This document shows, in pieces, positions 6,478 through 13,989 of a stretch of 22,365 nucleotides of DNA. Where the stretch lies: positions 1 through 22,365 of the forward strand of contig JAWLHU010000029.1 of assembly GCA_041690255.1 (NCBI GenBank). The letters run 5' to 3'. A program made the position numbers and the translations under genes. The DNA is from JAWLHU01 sp041690255 (lineage in GTDB: Bacteria; Bacillota; Sulfobacillia; Symbiobacteriales; Symbiobacteriaceae). Positions within the stretch are counted from its first letter, which is position 1, and each line of letters begins with the position of its first letter. The notes beneath the pieces were generated by a model. The model ran no database searches. It was not told where the DNA came from and was given only the letters and a program-made list of their open reading frames with translations.

Positions 6478-7038
6478 ATGGCCGACGAGACTGCTCTCGC
6501 AGCTGAAGAGAAGAGGGGGATGGCTGGGGGTCAGCCCTTGTCCATCAAAGAGCAGATCCAGCTACTAGAGGATTGCTTCCTGGAGGCCAAAGGAGAAGAA
6601 CGGCAGCAACTGGTCCTTGCCTATCTTCGCCTCAAAGAGGCCCAAGAGCCGGCGCAGACCAATCGGGAGTCGGGAACCGACGACTTCGGGGAGCACCTCA
6701 GGAGTGCCCTGCTAGGCGGTTCAAAGGGACCAGCTCTCGTGAGCGATTGGAACCAAGCCGAGGCGGAAGCCCCAGGTACCATTCAGTACATTCATCCATC
6801 GGGCGCCCGGGTCCTCATCCGTAGCGAGAAGCTCACGGTGATCCGAGGAGGAACGCCCCAGGGTCGCCGAGCGGCCGATATCGTGGAGGACTGGCTTGTC
6901 CATGTAGGGTGTAAGTGGGCCGACGGGATCTACCAGGACCCGCAGGTTGTCTATTGGCTCCCCGAGACTGGACGGAAACCGAGTCGGCCTCAAATCGGAC
7001 CGGATTGTACAACCCCAACAAGGAGGAGTCATCCATGA
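6478..7038 (+). CDS. Unrecognised protein, first gene of the Spo0A-like operon
   Basis: The 186-aa product has an acidic, helical N-terminal half (SIKEQIQLLEDCFLEAKGEE, QQLVLAYLRLKEAQ). A small beta-rich C-terminal half follows (GTIQYIHPSGARVLIRSEKL, VIRGGTPQGRRAADIVEDWL, WADGIYQDPQVVYWLPE). There is no signal peptide or membrane segment, so it is cytoplasmic. ATG 6478 follows GGGGGTGAG at good spacing. The stop overlaps the next start as ATGA, so the two are translationally coupled. I recognise no family. The link to the Spo0A-like gene and the Tad locus suggests a regulatory or assembly role, but this is inference. Confidence 0.7.
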   Translation: MADETALAAEEKRGMAGGQPLSIKEQIQLLEDCFLEAKGEERQQLVLAYLRLKEAQEPAQTNRESGTDDFGEHLRSALLGGSKGPALVSDWNQAEAEAPGTIQYIHPSGARVLIRSEKLTVIRGGTPQGRRAADIVEDWLVHVGCKWADGIYQDPQVVYWLPETGRKPSRPQIGPDCTTPTRRSHP

Positions 7039-7556
7039 ACGAGATGATCTTGGGCCAGATCCTGGAGAGCTATCTGCGGCGAGTAACTGTCCGAGTAGGC
7101 AACGGGCTGACCCGAAGCATGAACCTCCAACTCCGCAGCTATCCCGCCATCCCAGAGATCATCCGACGGACGGTGGCCTGGCTGGTCCGGGCCGAGCAGA
7201 CCTTCCAGTTCTCCGGCGTGGCGATCCGCACCATGCACCTCTATTGGGATCTGGTGAAGGCCCACGACGACTGGGGCATCGACGTCCCGGTTATCCGCCG
7301 GCCCAACTCCATGGAGGTCCTGATTGCGATCGATGAACTTGAGGAGGGAGAGCTCGAAGATACCACCGTTTGGGACCACCCAGCCTTCGGGGGACCGGTG
7401 AGTTTTGAGCGGAAGCCGCTCCTGCCCTATCACCAGTTTGTCGCCGCCATGGCGATTGGGCGCCGGATTGGGCTGTTTGGTGGGTTTGGCAAGATCGTGC
7501 TCGATCCGGTGGTGCGGAGGGCTGCTCAGAACGCCGTGGCCGTCCTGGCGAGCTAG
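7035..7556 (+). CDS. Unrecognised cytoplasmic protein, second gene of the Spo0A-like operon
   Basis: The 173-aa protein starts MNEMILGQILESYLRRVTV after AGGAGGAG (7021-7028), with the ATG overlapping the upstream stop (ATGA). It contains mixed helices and strands (IPEIIRRTVAWLVRAEQTF, TMHLYWDLVKAHDDWGID, MEVLIAIDELEEGELED). It ends in a Gly/Ala-rich helical tail (AMAIGRRIGLFGGFGKIVLD) that might touch a membrane but is too polar for a clear span. I do not recognise the family. It lies 17 nt before the Spo0A-like gene in the same operon. Confidence 0.7.
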   Translation: MNEMILGQILESYLRRVTVRVGNGLTRSMNLQLRSYPAIPEIIRRTVAWLVRAEQTFQFSGVAIRTMHLYWDLVKAHDDWGIDVPVIRRPNSMEVLIAIDELEEGELEDTTVWDHPAFGGPVSFERKPLLPYHQFVAAMAIGRRIGLFGGFGKIVLDPVVRRAAQNAVAVLAS

Positions 7557-7573
7557 AGCGAGGGGAGGAGAGC

Positions 7574-8377
7574 ATGAACCCGATTCGCATTCTGGCCGGC
7601 GTCCTGGCCGAGTTCGAGCGCCCGTTGCGCAGGTACCTGCAAGATCAGGACGACATGACCCTTGTCCACTGTGTGGCCGATGGGGAGGCGCTGTTCAAGG
7701 CCATTCAGGATTGCCCGGTGGACGTGGTGGTGATGGAGATGCTCCTGCCGAGGCTTGACGCCCTCGGTGTCCTGGAGCAACTAAGCAGCCTGCGTATGCC
7801 CCAGACTCCCCGAATCCTCGTGGTCTCTCCAGTCGGGAGAGAAGCCCTAGTTCGGACCATTCTGGAGGCCGGCGCCGACTACTGCCTGCTGAAGCCAGTT
7901 GCCATGGACCTGTTGGGAGCGAGGATTCGTCAACTCGTAACCGGTCGAGGAAGGACGGGCCTACGTTCGGGAGTTCACGGAGCCCTGGCAACGGCAGTGG
8001 TGGAGTACCCGGCCGTCCAGCGGAGCGTGCCAGCGACGAACGAGGAGAGGGTAGCCGGGCTCCTCGCTGAGATCGGAATCTCAAGCCGGATCAACGGTCA
8101 TCGGTTCCTGGTAAGGGCCATCGACCTGGTGGTGGAGAACGAGAGCCTGCTGAGCGGGGTGACCAAGATCCTCTACCCCACGGTAGCCAAGGAGTACGGC
8201 AGCACTCCATCGAGAGTGGAGCGTTCGATCCGCCATGCAATCGTGAGCGCCTGGACCCACGGCGACGAAGACATGCTTCAGACCCTATTCGGCCCGGGAT
8301 GGAAGAACAGGCCGCCGAACTCCGAGTTCATTGCCGTCATGGCGGATCGGATTCGGATTGCTGGGAGAGGAGGGTGA
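7574..8377 (+). CDS. Spo0A-like response regulator with a degenerate phospho-acceptor site
   Basis: The 267-aa protein aligns with Spo0A end to end. The C-terminal DNA-binding domain is well kept: GISSRINGHRFLVRAID, KILYPTVAKEYGSTPSRVER, SIRHAIVSAWTHG and PPNSEFIAVMADRIR. The receiver is altered. The phosphorylated Asp of Spo0A (LDIIMPHLDG) is Glu55 here (MEMLLPRLDA). The acidic pair near the N-terminus (ADDN in Spo0A) is replaced by AGVL. The Thr after strand 4 is Ser85, while the Lys of LLKP is kept. Phosphotransfer therefore looks impossible, and Glu may mimic the phosphorylated state. GGGGAGGAG precedes ATG 7574. The gene adjoins the Tad locus, so it may act as a dedicated regulator rather than the sporulation master. 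Confidence 0.88.
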   Translation: MNPIRILAGVLAEFERPLRRYLQDQDDMTLVHCVADGEALFKAIQDCPVDVVVMEMLLPRLDALGVLEQLSSLRMPQTPRILVVSPVGREALVRTILEAGADYCLLKPVAMDLLGARIRQLVTGRGRTGLRSGVHGALATAVVEYPAVQRSVPATNEERVAGLLAEIGISSRINGHRFLVRAIDLVVENESLLSGVTKILYPTVAKEYGSTPSRVERSIRHAIVSAWTHGDEDMLQTLFGPGWKNRPPNSEFIAVMADRIRIAGRGG

Positions 8378-8387
8378 TTTCGTCAGT

Positions 8388-8397
8388 TCTGTACAGA
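8388..8397. promoter_or_regulatory. 10-bp palindrome upstream of the Tad-locus promoter
   Basis: TCTGTACAGA is a perfect palindrome about 27 nt before the -35 box of the next promoter and 11 nt after the Spo0A-like stop. It could be an activator site, but no matching second copy was found, so the evidence is only the dyad and its place. Confidence 0.25.
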
Positions 8398-8423
8398 TAG
8401 GAAGGTAGCATCTCGATTTCCAC

Positions 8424-8453
8424 TTGAAAGGGAGAAGCCCCCTGTGATATGAT
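8424..8453 (+). promoter_or_regulatory. Sigma-A-type promoter of the Tad locus
   Basis: TTGAAA (8424-8429) and TATGAT (8448-8453) are 18 nt apart. Transcription should start near 8460. The in-frame ATG at 8449 falls inside the -10 box, which rules it out as the start of the next gene and points to TTG 8476. Confidence 0.65.
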
Positions 8454-8475
8454 TCCAAATACTGGGGGTGATACC

Positions 8476-9930
8476 TTGTTCTGCTATGACAATCACTTGA
8501 TCATTGATGAGGTGCAGCATGGTGAGACCAGGTTCTGTCGGGCAGAGGACAGCGGAACCGGACAGCAGTTGTACTTCATGGCAGAACCCGAGGTGCTTCG
8601 CCCGCTTCCCGGTCATTCAGGACTGCAAGTGTTCAGGATGGCCGGAACCGCCGAGGGGCTTCGCTGGAACGTAGGGGAGATCCCGACTGGCCCCTCTCTG
8701 CGAGACGCATGGATGGCGGAAGAACTCAGTTCGGATGATTTAGCGACCTGCCTACTTCAGGTGGTCGAGACATTGGCTCACCTCGCCAGCACCAGGCCCG
8801 CCCTGCTGCCAGATGAGGTCACACCGGACCACGTGCGCCGACTCGACACTGGGAGTTGGGTCCTGGATCTCGCCGGCTTAGCGTTGACCTCGGGTATCCG
8901 GCTCGGGTCGGGCGGGAGCGTGATCAAGGCCCTGGGTAACATGCTCCGTCAGTTGCTTGGAGATGAGACAAGTTCCACTCCAGTTAAAGCCACGCCGCCC
9001 TCGCGACAGTCCTCACCGGCCGTCCGTTTCATAATGATGCGCTGTCTCTGGGGCGGCTTTGCCTCCCTGGACGAGGTGAGGCAGGCACTCACTCAGCTCA
9101 GCACAAGGGAGAGTGAGGATGCCTCCAATGGCCCTGCAGTTGCACCACCAGCCGAAGAGGCGGTCATCCGGCGACATGAAAGCGAGAGGCCAGCCCCGGT
9201 GGACATGCCAGTGCCCACCGGGCGCCCTCCGACCAATCGGACGGGACTCGTGCGGGGGCTGGTGGCTTCGGCTGTCCTTGTGGGCGTGGTCACCATAACC
9301 GGACTTGCTGTGCGCACTACAACACAGTCAAGCGAGGCACCACAGGTAGCACCCGAGGTAGCCCCGCCGCCCGCTGTGCCCGCTTCCCCTGCGGTTGTTC
9401 GCGCGCAGGTAGACGAGCCGGCGCCTTCCACCCCGACCACACTGCCCCCCAATCCGGAGCCAGCATTCAACGATGTGCTTTCTGAAACAGATCTCCCTCG
9501 CTTCGCACCGAAGCCAGAGCCCGCAGCACCACCGCCCCCCACTCCGAAACCAACCCCGAAGCCATCGCGGCCAGTTCAGCCGGTCGATCCGGTGGCTGCT
9601 GCGGACAAAGCCACTGCCGGTGACAACCTGGTCACCGTGCGCCTTTACGGGCACGTCCTGGGTCAGGTCTACATGTTCACGAACCCGGGAGCCCCCGTGA
9701 TCTCTCTGGACTCGCTATCACGAATTCTCAAGCGCCCGGTGAACGGGGAGCTAACGAGGGCAGGAAACCTGCGGGTGGTTGATGGGTCACGTAGCTTTGA
9801 CACCGGCAGCTTCGTCGTCTTGAATGAGCGGGTCTGGCTGATCCTGGCGCCGGAGCTGACGCCAAAACTGGGGATCCGAGTGGTGAGCTACGGCAACGGA
9901 ATCCTGGATCTCGAACCCCAGAGTCGATAG
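8476..9930 (+). CDS. Membrane-anchored pseudokinase-like protein with Pro-rich linker, Tad locus
   Basis: The 484-aa product has three parts. Residues 1-165 resemble a degenerate Ser/Thr kinase fold: PTGPSLRDAWMAEELSSDDL like the hinge and helix D-E, LLPDEVTPDHVRRLDTGSWV where HRD would be, and LDLAGLA where DFG would be. The catalytic Lys, HRD Asp and DFG are not visible, so it is probably a pseudokinase. One membrane span follows (about 258-279), then a long Pro/Ala/Thr-rich linker. A C-terminal beta domain (about 385-475) weakly resembles copper-amine-oxidase-N-type surface domains. TTG 8476 is chosen because GGGGGTGAT precedes it and the promoter covers the upstream ATG. The layout suggests an inside-outside sensor or scaffold for the pilus. 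Confidence 0.65.
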   Translation: MFCYDNHLIIDEVQHGETRFCRAEDSGTGQQLYFMAEPEVLRPLPGHSGLQVFRMAGTAEGLRWNVGEIPTGPSLRDAWMAEELSSDDLATCLLQVVETLAHLASTRPALLPDEVTPDHVRRLDTGSWVLDLAGLALTSGIRLGSGGSVIKALGNMLRQLLGDETSSTPVKATPPSRQSSPAVRFIMMRCLWGGFASLDEVRQALTQLSTRESEDASNGPAVAPPAEEAVIRRHESERPAPVDMPVPTGRPPTNRTGLVRGLVASAVLVGVVTITGLAVRTTTQSSEAPQVAPEVAPPPAVPASPAVVRAQVDEPAPSTPTTLPPNPEPAFNDVLSETDLPRFAPKPEPAAPPPPTPKPTPKPSRPVQPVDPVAAADKATAGDNLVTVRLYGHVLGQVYMFTNPGAPVISLDSLSRILKRPVNGELTRAGNLRVVDGSRSFDTGSFVVLNERVWLILAPELTPKLGIRVVSYGNGILDLEPQSR

Positions 9931-9935
9931 CCAAG

Positions 9936-9961
9936 GCCCGCCTGCTCAGAGGCAGGTGGGC
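9936..9961 (+). other. Stable intercistronic hairpin before cpaB
   Basis: GCCCGCCTGC (9936-9945) pairs over ten positions (one G-T) with GCAGGTGGGC (9952-9961) around a 6-nt loop. It starts 5 nt after the upstream stop. No T-run follows, so it more likely stabilises or partly separates the downstream pilus mRNA than ends transcription. Confidence 0.55.
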
Positions 9962-9973
9962 AGTCACTCCGCG
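9944..9973 (+). repeat. Copy 2 of the ~30-nt element at 3531-3560
   Basis: It contains GCTCAG and, at the same spacing as copy 1, TGGGCAGTCACTC plus one base and GCG. It overlaps the right arm of the hairpin before cpaB. Confidence 0.4.
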
Positions 9974-10014
9974 AGAGACTGGGAATCACTACATCGGTCA
10001 AAGGGGAGGGTGCC

Positions 10015-10638
10015 ATGCTGGAGGCCAAACGCCATATCGGAATCTTCCTGGGAGCGGCGTTGCTTCTATCAATCGTGACCGCCTTTGTTGTCCATGATCG
10101 GGTCCAGCAGGTGGAAGCCCAGCTTGGCGACCGGGTAGATGTACTCGTTGCGGCCACGGAGATCCCGGCCCAGGTCCCCCTGTCGGAGTCAGACCTGACC
10201 ACGGTCTCCATTCCCCAAGCATTCCTTCAGCCCGGGATGATTACGGACCTGGAGGAGATCGAAGGGAAGGTCTCTCTAATCCGGCTTGAGAGGGGCGACC
10301 TGGTGGTCAACCGCGCCCTTACCAACCGTGTACTCATCCCCGACGGGCAGCGTGTAATCCGGCTTCACCGGAGTCAAATCGTGAGCTTCGATGACAACCT
10401 GCTCGTAGGCGATCTGGCCGACATTGTGGTAACCGTACCTGACCCGGATGGGAAGCGTGGCATGGTCACCAGCCTATACCTTGCGGGACTACCCGTGGCA
10501 GAGGTGGACCCCAAGGGGGCCTGGGTCGGTGTGCAGGTACCTGAAGCACAGGCGACTGGGCTCGTCGGGCTTCAGGTGACAGCAAGGCAGATGCAACTGC
10601 TCAGAGTGACACCGAGCAAGGAGGGTGCTGGCTCATGA
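10015..10638 (+). CDS. cpaB: Tad pilus assembly protein CpaB/RcpC (SAF domain)
   Basis: The 207-aa protein has an N-terminal membrane span (IGIFLGAALLLSIVTAFVV, about residues 8-26). A SAF domain follows (VDVLVAATEIPAQVPLSESD, LTTVSIPQAFLQPGMI, GKVSLIRLERGDLVV, about 41-100) and then the usual CpaB/RcpC beta region. CpaB-type proteins sit in the envelope and support pilus assembly; in diderms they contact the secretin, which has no counterpart in this window. AGGGGAGGG precedes ATG 10015. The stop overlaps the next start (ATGA), so it is coupled to cpaE. It is shorter than many homologues (about 250-300 aa) but complete by motif. Confidence 0.88.
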   Translation: MLEAKRHIGIFLGAALLLSIVTAFVVHDRVQQVEAQLGDRVDVLVAATEIPAQVPLSESDLTTVSIPQAFLQPGMITDLEEIEGKVSLIRLERGDLVVNRALTNRVLIPDGQRVIRLHRSQIVSFDDNLLVGDLADIVVTVPDPDGKRGMVTSLYLAGLPVAEVDPKGAWVGVQVPEAQATGLVGLQVTARQMQLLRVTPSKEGAGS

Positions 10639-11747
10639 GCGGGATTGCCCTGTGCACGAGTGATAGCTCCCTGGTGAAGTTCCTGGACACCATCAGCCGG
10701 CGGGTTGGCAAGGAGCCGACCGTCGTCTCGCAACCAGACCAGGCCATCCGTACGCTTGGTGAGCTGCAACCGGCCATCGTGTTGCTGGATGAGCAGTTCA
10801 GTCCGGGAGCGACCTTGGAGCTGGCCTCGAACCTGCTCACCTTCCTGCCGAACACGAAGATCATCCTGCTCCTGCGTTCGCATGGGTTCGATGCGGTCCG
10901 AGAGGCGATGCGCCTTGGTCTGACCGATGCCCTGCTGGTGCCCGATGAGCTGGACCGGCTTCCGGACATCCTGACCCGCCTTCAGCATAACCAGGGGGTC
11001 AGTGCCACCACAGGCCGCGTCGTAGCGTTCTTCCGGGCGAAGGGTGGCGCCGGTGCTACCTTTCTGGCCGTGAACATAGCCATGGTGGCAACCGCCATCG
11101 TGGAAGGACAGGTTCTCCTGATCGACGGCAACATGCTCACGGGTGACGTATCGGCCATGCTGGACCTCAAGGGGCCGCGGACGATCGTGGACCTGGCGCC
11201 CGTGTTGGATGAGTTGACTCCACGGCACATTCAGGATGTCTGCGCCATTCATGAGAGCGGCCTGCACGTGCTCTTGGCGCCGCCTGAGCCAGCCCTGTCC
11301 CATGTCCTAGGAGCTGAGCACTTGGCGCGGATTGTCCGAGTGGCGCAGCGGTCCTATCGAGCGGTCATAATCGACTGCCCGCCCCTTCACGATGAACGCT
11401 GCCTCGCCCTTCTTGGGGTCGCTACTCGCCCTCTCCTGGTCACCACTGCGGATGCGCCGTCCATCTTCGCATGGCGCCGTATGTACCCGCTGGTGGGCAA
11501 TATGGGCGGACGGGCCGGTCTGGTGATCAACCAGTCGACCCCGAAGGTAGAGTTCGGGGTGAAGGAACTCACGGAGTGGATGCAACTGCGCCTGGCCGGG
11601 GAGGTTCGCCTTGACCCGTCGCTGGCGATGCCGCTGGCCAACACCGGCAAGTCCCTACTGGACCTGAAAGGTGGGCGCAGTCTGATCGCACGTCCTCCGG
11701 GCTTGGTGAAGGATGTGGCTCGGCTGGCCAAGCAACTTCTGGCATAG
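10635..11747 (+). CDS. cpaE: Tad pilus localisation ATPase CpaE/TadZ
   Basis: The 370-aa protein has an N-terminal receiver-like domain (about 1-115; PAIVLLDEQFSPGATLEL is at the usual Asp-containing strand). A MinD/ParA-type ATPase domain follows. Its deviant Walker A reads KGGAGATF (136-143). The second Lys of the ParA motif is Ala, as is common in TadZ/CpaE, so ATP binding may persist with altered hydrolysis. Further motifs are VLLIDGNMLTGDVS and VIIDCPPLHDE (switch II). CpaE/TadZ places the Tad machine at its site in the cell. ATG 10635 overlaps the cpaB stop. Confidence 0.88.
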   Translation: MSGIALCTSDSSLVKFLDTISRRVGKEPTVVSQPDQAIRTLGELQPAIVLLDEQFSPGATLELASNLLTFLPNTKIILLLRSHGFDAVREAMRLGLTDALLVPDELDRLPDILTRLQHNQGVSATTGRVVAFFRAKGGAGATFLAVNIAMVATAIVEGQVLLIDGNMLTGDVSAMLDLKGPRTIVDLAPVLDELTPRHIQDVCAIHESGLHVLLAPPEPALSHVLGAEHLARIVRVAQRSYRAVIIDCPPLHDERCLALLGVATRPLLVTTADAPSIFAWRRMYPLVGNMGGRAGLVINQSTPKVEFGVKELTEWMQLRLAGEVRLDPSLAMPLANTGKSLLDLKGGRSLIARPPGLVKDVARLAKQLLA

Positions 11748-11759
11748 GGGGCGTTACGC

Positions 11760-13067
11760 ATGGTCATGCCCGTTCATGGACGCGGGGGCGACTACCTGGA
11801 GGAGATGGCCCGGCGCTATAAGAGCCGGCTGCTGCAGGAGGCGAACCTGGACCAGCTCACCCGACTGCCACGCCCACAGCTCCGGCAGACGCTGGAGGCC
11901 CTGGTCTCGCAGATGCTCACCACCGATCGGGTCATCCTCACTCAGGCCGAACGTCAGCATGTAGTAGGCTGGATCCTGGATGAGACGGTGGGGTTCGGCC
12001 CGCTGGAGCCCCTGCTCCAGGAGCCAGCAATCACTGAGATCATGGTCGTCAAGCCCCAGGAAATCTACGTGGAACGGTCTGGCCGCATCGAGCGGGTTGA
12101 TGCCCGGTTCCGGGATGTCCAGCACGTGCGCCACGTCGTGGAGCGAATCATCGCTCCCCTGGGCCGGCACCTAGACGAGTCTACGCCCATGGTCGACGCC
12201 CGGCTACCGGACGGCAGTCGTGTTAACGCCATCGCCCAGCCGCTCTGTGTCGGTGGGATCGCCGTCACGATCCGCCGTTTCTCGGCCAAGCCGTTTGAAC
12301 TGGCCGATCTGACCGGCTGGGGCAGCATGACCCCAGAGATGGCGGCATTCCTGAGCGCCATCTCCAGGGCCAAGCTGAACGTGCTTATTTCCGGCGGGAC
12401 AGGCAGCGGCAAGACGACGCTACTGGGCGCCGTGGCCGCCTGCATTCCGATCGGTGAGCGCCTGGTCATTATCGAGGACATGAGCGAAATCCGCCTGGAC
12501 CGGGAGCACGTAATCAGCCTGGAGGGTCGCCCCCCCAACAACGAGGGGAAAGGCGAGGTGACCATCCGGCACCTCCTCAAGAACGCCCTCCGGATGCGGC
12601 CGGACCGCATCATCGTCGGAGAGGTCCGAGGCGATGAGGCCATGGATATGCTCCAAGCCATGAATACCGGTCATGAAGGCTCGCTGACCACCATCCACGC
12701 AAACAGCCCGGAGGACGCTTTTAGCCGCTTGGAGGCCATGATTACGATGTCCGGGGTCCGGTTGCCTGTAGAGATCATCCGCCGGCACCTGGTAGCCGCT
12801 CTTGACCTGGTGATTCAGACCCACCGCTACGAGGACGGTACTCGACGGGTAGCGTCGATCGCAGAGGTTCTGGGTACCGATGCCCATGGGGCGCTTCAGC
12901 TTCACCCGATCTTTGAGTTCGAGCGGCTTGGAGTCGGGCCTGCCGGGCAGATGGAAGGCCGCTTTGTGGTGACCAATCGGGCGCCGGCGTGCCTGGATCG
13001 CCTTGGTCGGTTCGGTGCGCTGGGAGAGCTGGGATCACTGGTGGCCCGCTGGGAGGGAGCTTCGTGA
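11760..13067 (+). CDS. cpaF: Tad pilus assembly ATPase CpaF/TadA
   Basis: The 435-aa secretion ATPase powers pilin assembly from the cytoplasmic face. Motifs are complete: FGPLEPLL and ITEIMVV (N-terminal domain, about 79-97), Walker A GGTGSGKTT (212-220), the Asp-box region IIEDMSEIRL (237-246), Walker B IIVGEVRGDEA (284-294) and the His box GHEGSLTTIHAN (304-315). The NALRMRPDRI stretch before Walker B is typical of CpaF. ATG 11760 has AGGGGG upstream. The stop overlaps the tadB GTG start (GTGA), so translation is coupled. Confidence 0.95.
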   Translation: MVMPVHGRGGDYLEEMARRYKSRLLQEANLDQLTRLPRPQLRQTLEALVSQMLTTDRVILTQAERQHVVGWILDETVGFGPLEPLLQEPAITEIMVVKPQEIYVERSGRIERVDARFRDVQHVRHVVERIIAPLGRHLDESTPMVDARLPDGSRVNAIAQPLCVGGIAVTIRRFSAKPFELADLTGWGSMTPEMAAFLSAISRAKLNVLISGGTGSGKTTLLGAVAACIPIGERLVIIEDMSEIRLDREHVISLEGRPPNNEGKGEVTIRHLLKNALRMRPDRIIVGEVRGDEAMDMLQAMNTGHEGSLTTIHANSPEDAFSRLEAMITMSGVRLPVEIIRRHLVAALDLVIQTHRYEDGTRRVASIAEVLGTDAHGALQLHPIFEFERLGVGPAGQMEGRFVVTNRAPACLDRLGRFGALGELGSLVARWEGAS

Positions 13068-13987
13068 TTGCTTTGCTGACCGGCAGTTCGATCTTCCTTT
13101 TCTCCTTGGGCCTTTGGCAGCTTTACTGGTTGCGGCAGCATCGGCAGGCTGTCCGGGACCGTATGCGCAGCGGGTTGCAGATCCCCGAAGAGGCTACGGA
13201 TCTCCTCACTCGACTCCGTAAGGCCGCCAACGGACTGGAAGCCACCAGGGGACTGGAGCGGCAGCTTGCGCAGGCCAACATCAACCTCCCGGTGGCCGAC
13301 TTCTACCTGCTCCAGATGGGAGCCGTGCTGTTGCTTACCCTGCTCCTCTCCAGAGCGTTCACGCTGCACTTCTTCTCGGGTCTGAGCCTCGCCCTCATCC
13401 TTGTCGTGGTAGGAGTCAAGGTCCTGCTCCGTCTGCGGAAGGGCACGCTGGCACAGGCGGTCACCGCTCAGTTGCCGGATGCGGTTCGCATGCTCGCAAA
13501 TGCCTTGCACGCCGGCCTCTCGGTCCGACAGGCACTCAGCATGGTTGCCAGAGAGATTCCGGCTCCGTTCGGGCCACTCCTACAGCGTGCTGTCCAGGAG
13601 ATTCACCTGGGCGCCCCGCTGGAAGATGCCCTAGATGGGCTGGTGCAGCGGGTGGACAGTCCTGACCTTCGGTTCGTCGTAACCACCATTCTGCTGCAGC
13701 ACGAGATGGGCGGAGACCTGGCAGGGGCGTTGGAGTCCGTAGCCGCCGCCCTCGTCGAGCGCCTCACCGTGGAGGGTGAGGTTCGCACGGTCACGGCGGA
13801 GCAGCGGTACGTGGCCATGGTCCTACCTGTGGTTCCCGTGCTCGGGGTGATTCTCCTTAACGCAGGAAACCCAGGGTACACAAAGGTTCTCAGCAGGCCT
13901 TTGGGGGTGATTCTCTTGCTCGTGAGTGGGCTCTTACAGGGGATCGGCTTCTACCTGATTACCCGGACTGCCCGGATTAAGGTGTAG
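13064..13987 (+). CDS. tadB: Tad inner-membrane platform protein TadB
   Basis: The 307-aa protein has an N-terminal hydrophobic span, a second hydrophobic pair near residues 85-125, a cytoplasmic type II secretion F domain, and C-terminal spans (VAMVLPVVPVLGVILLN, LGVILLLVSGLLQGIGFYL). The F domain includes LPDAVRMLANALHAGLSVRQ and DSPDLRFVVTTILLQHEMGG. TadB and TadC form the membrane platform on which CpaF acts. GTG 13064 is preferred over the upstream in-frame ATG at 12989 because GGGAGGGA (13051-13058) precedes it and it overlaps the cpaF stop. Confidence 0.9.
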   Translation: MIALLTGSSIFLFSLGLWQLYWLRQHRQAVRDRMRSGLQIPEEATDLLTRLRKAANGLEATRGLERQLAQANINLPVADFYLLQMGAVLLLTLLLSRAFTLHFFSGLSLALILVVVGVKVLLRLRKGTLAQAVTAQLPDAVRMLANALHAGLSVRQALSMVAREIPAPFGPLLQRAVQEIHLGAPLEDALDGLVQRVDSPDLRFVVTTILLQHEMGGDLAGALESVAAALVERLTVEGEVRTVTAEQRYVAMVLPVVPVLGVILLNAGNPGYTKVLSRPLGVILLLVSGLLQGIGFYLITRTARIKV

Positions 13988-13989
13988 CC

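Noticed and set aside
8449..8475. ATG 8449 as start of the pseudokinase-like gene
   Set aside because: It is inside the -10 box TATGAT (8448-8453); TTG 8476 follows GGGGGTGAT.
10572..11303. Minus-strand 243-aa ORF across cpaB/cpaE
   Set aside because: It lies opposite conserved cpaE motifs; its composition is that of a shadow frame.
12065..12661. Minus-strand 198-aa ORF inside cpaF
   Set aside because: It is a mirror of cpaF codon bias (Ser/Arg/Pro-rich) on the opposite strand of a strongly conserved gene.
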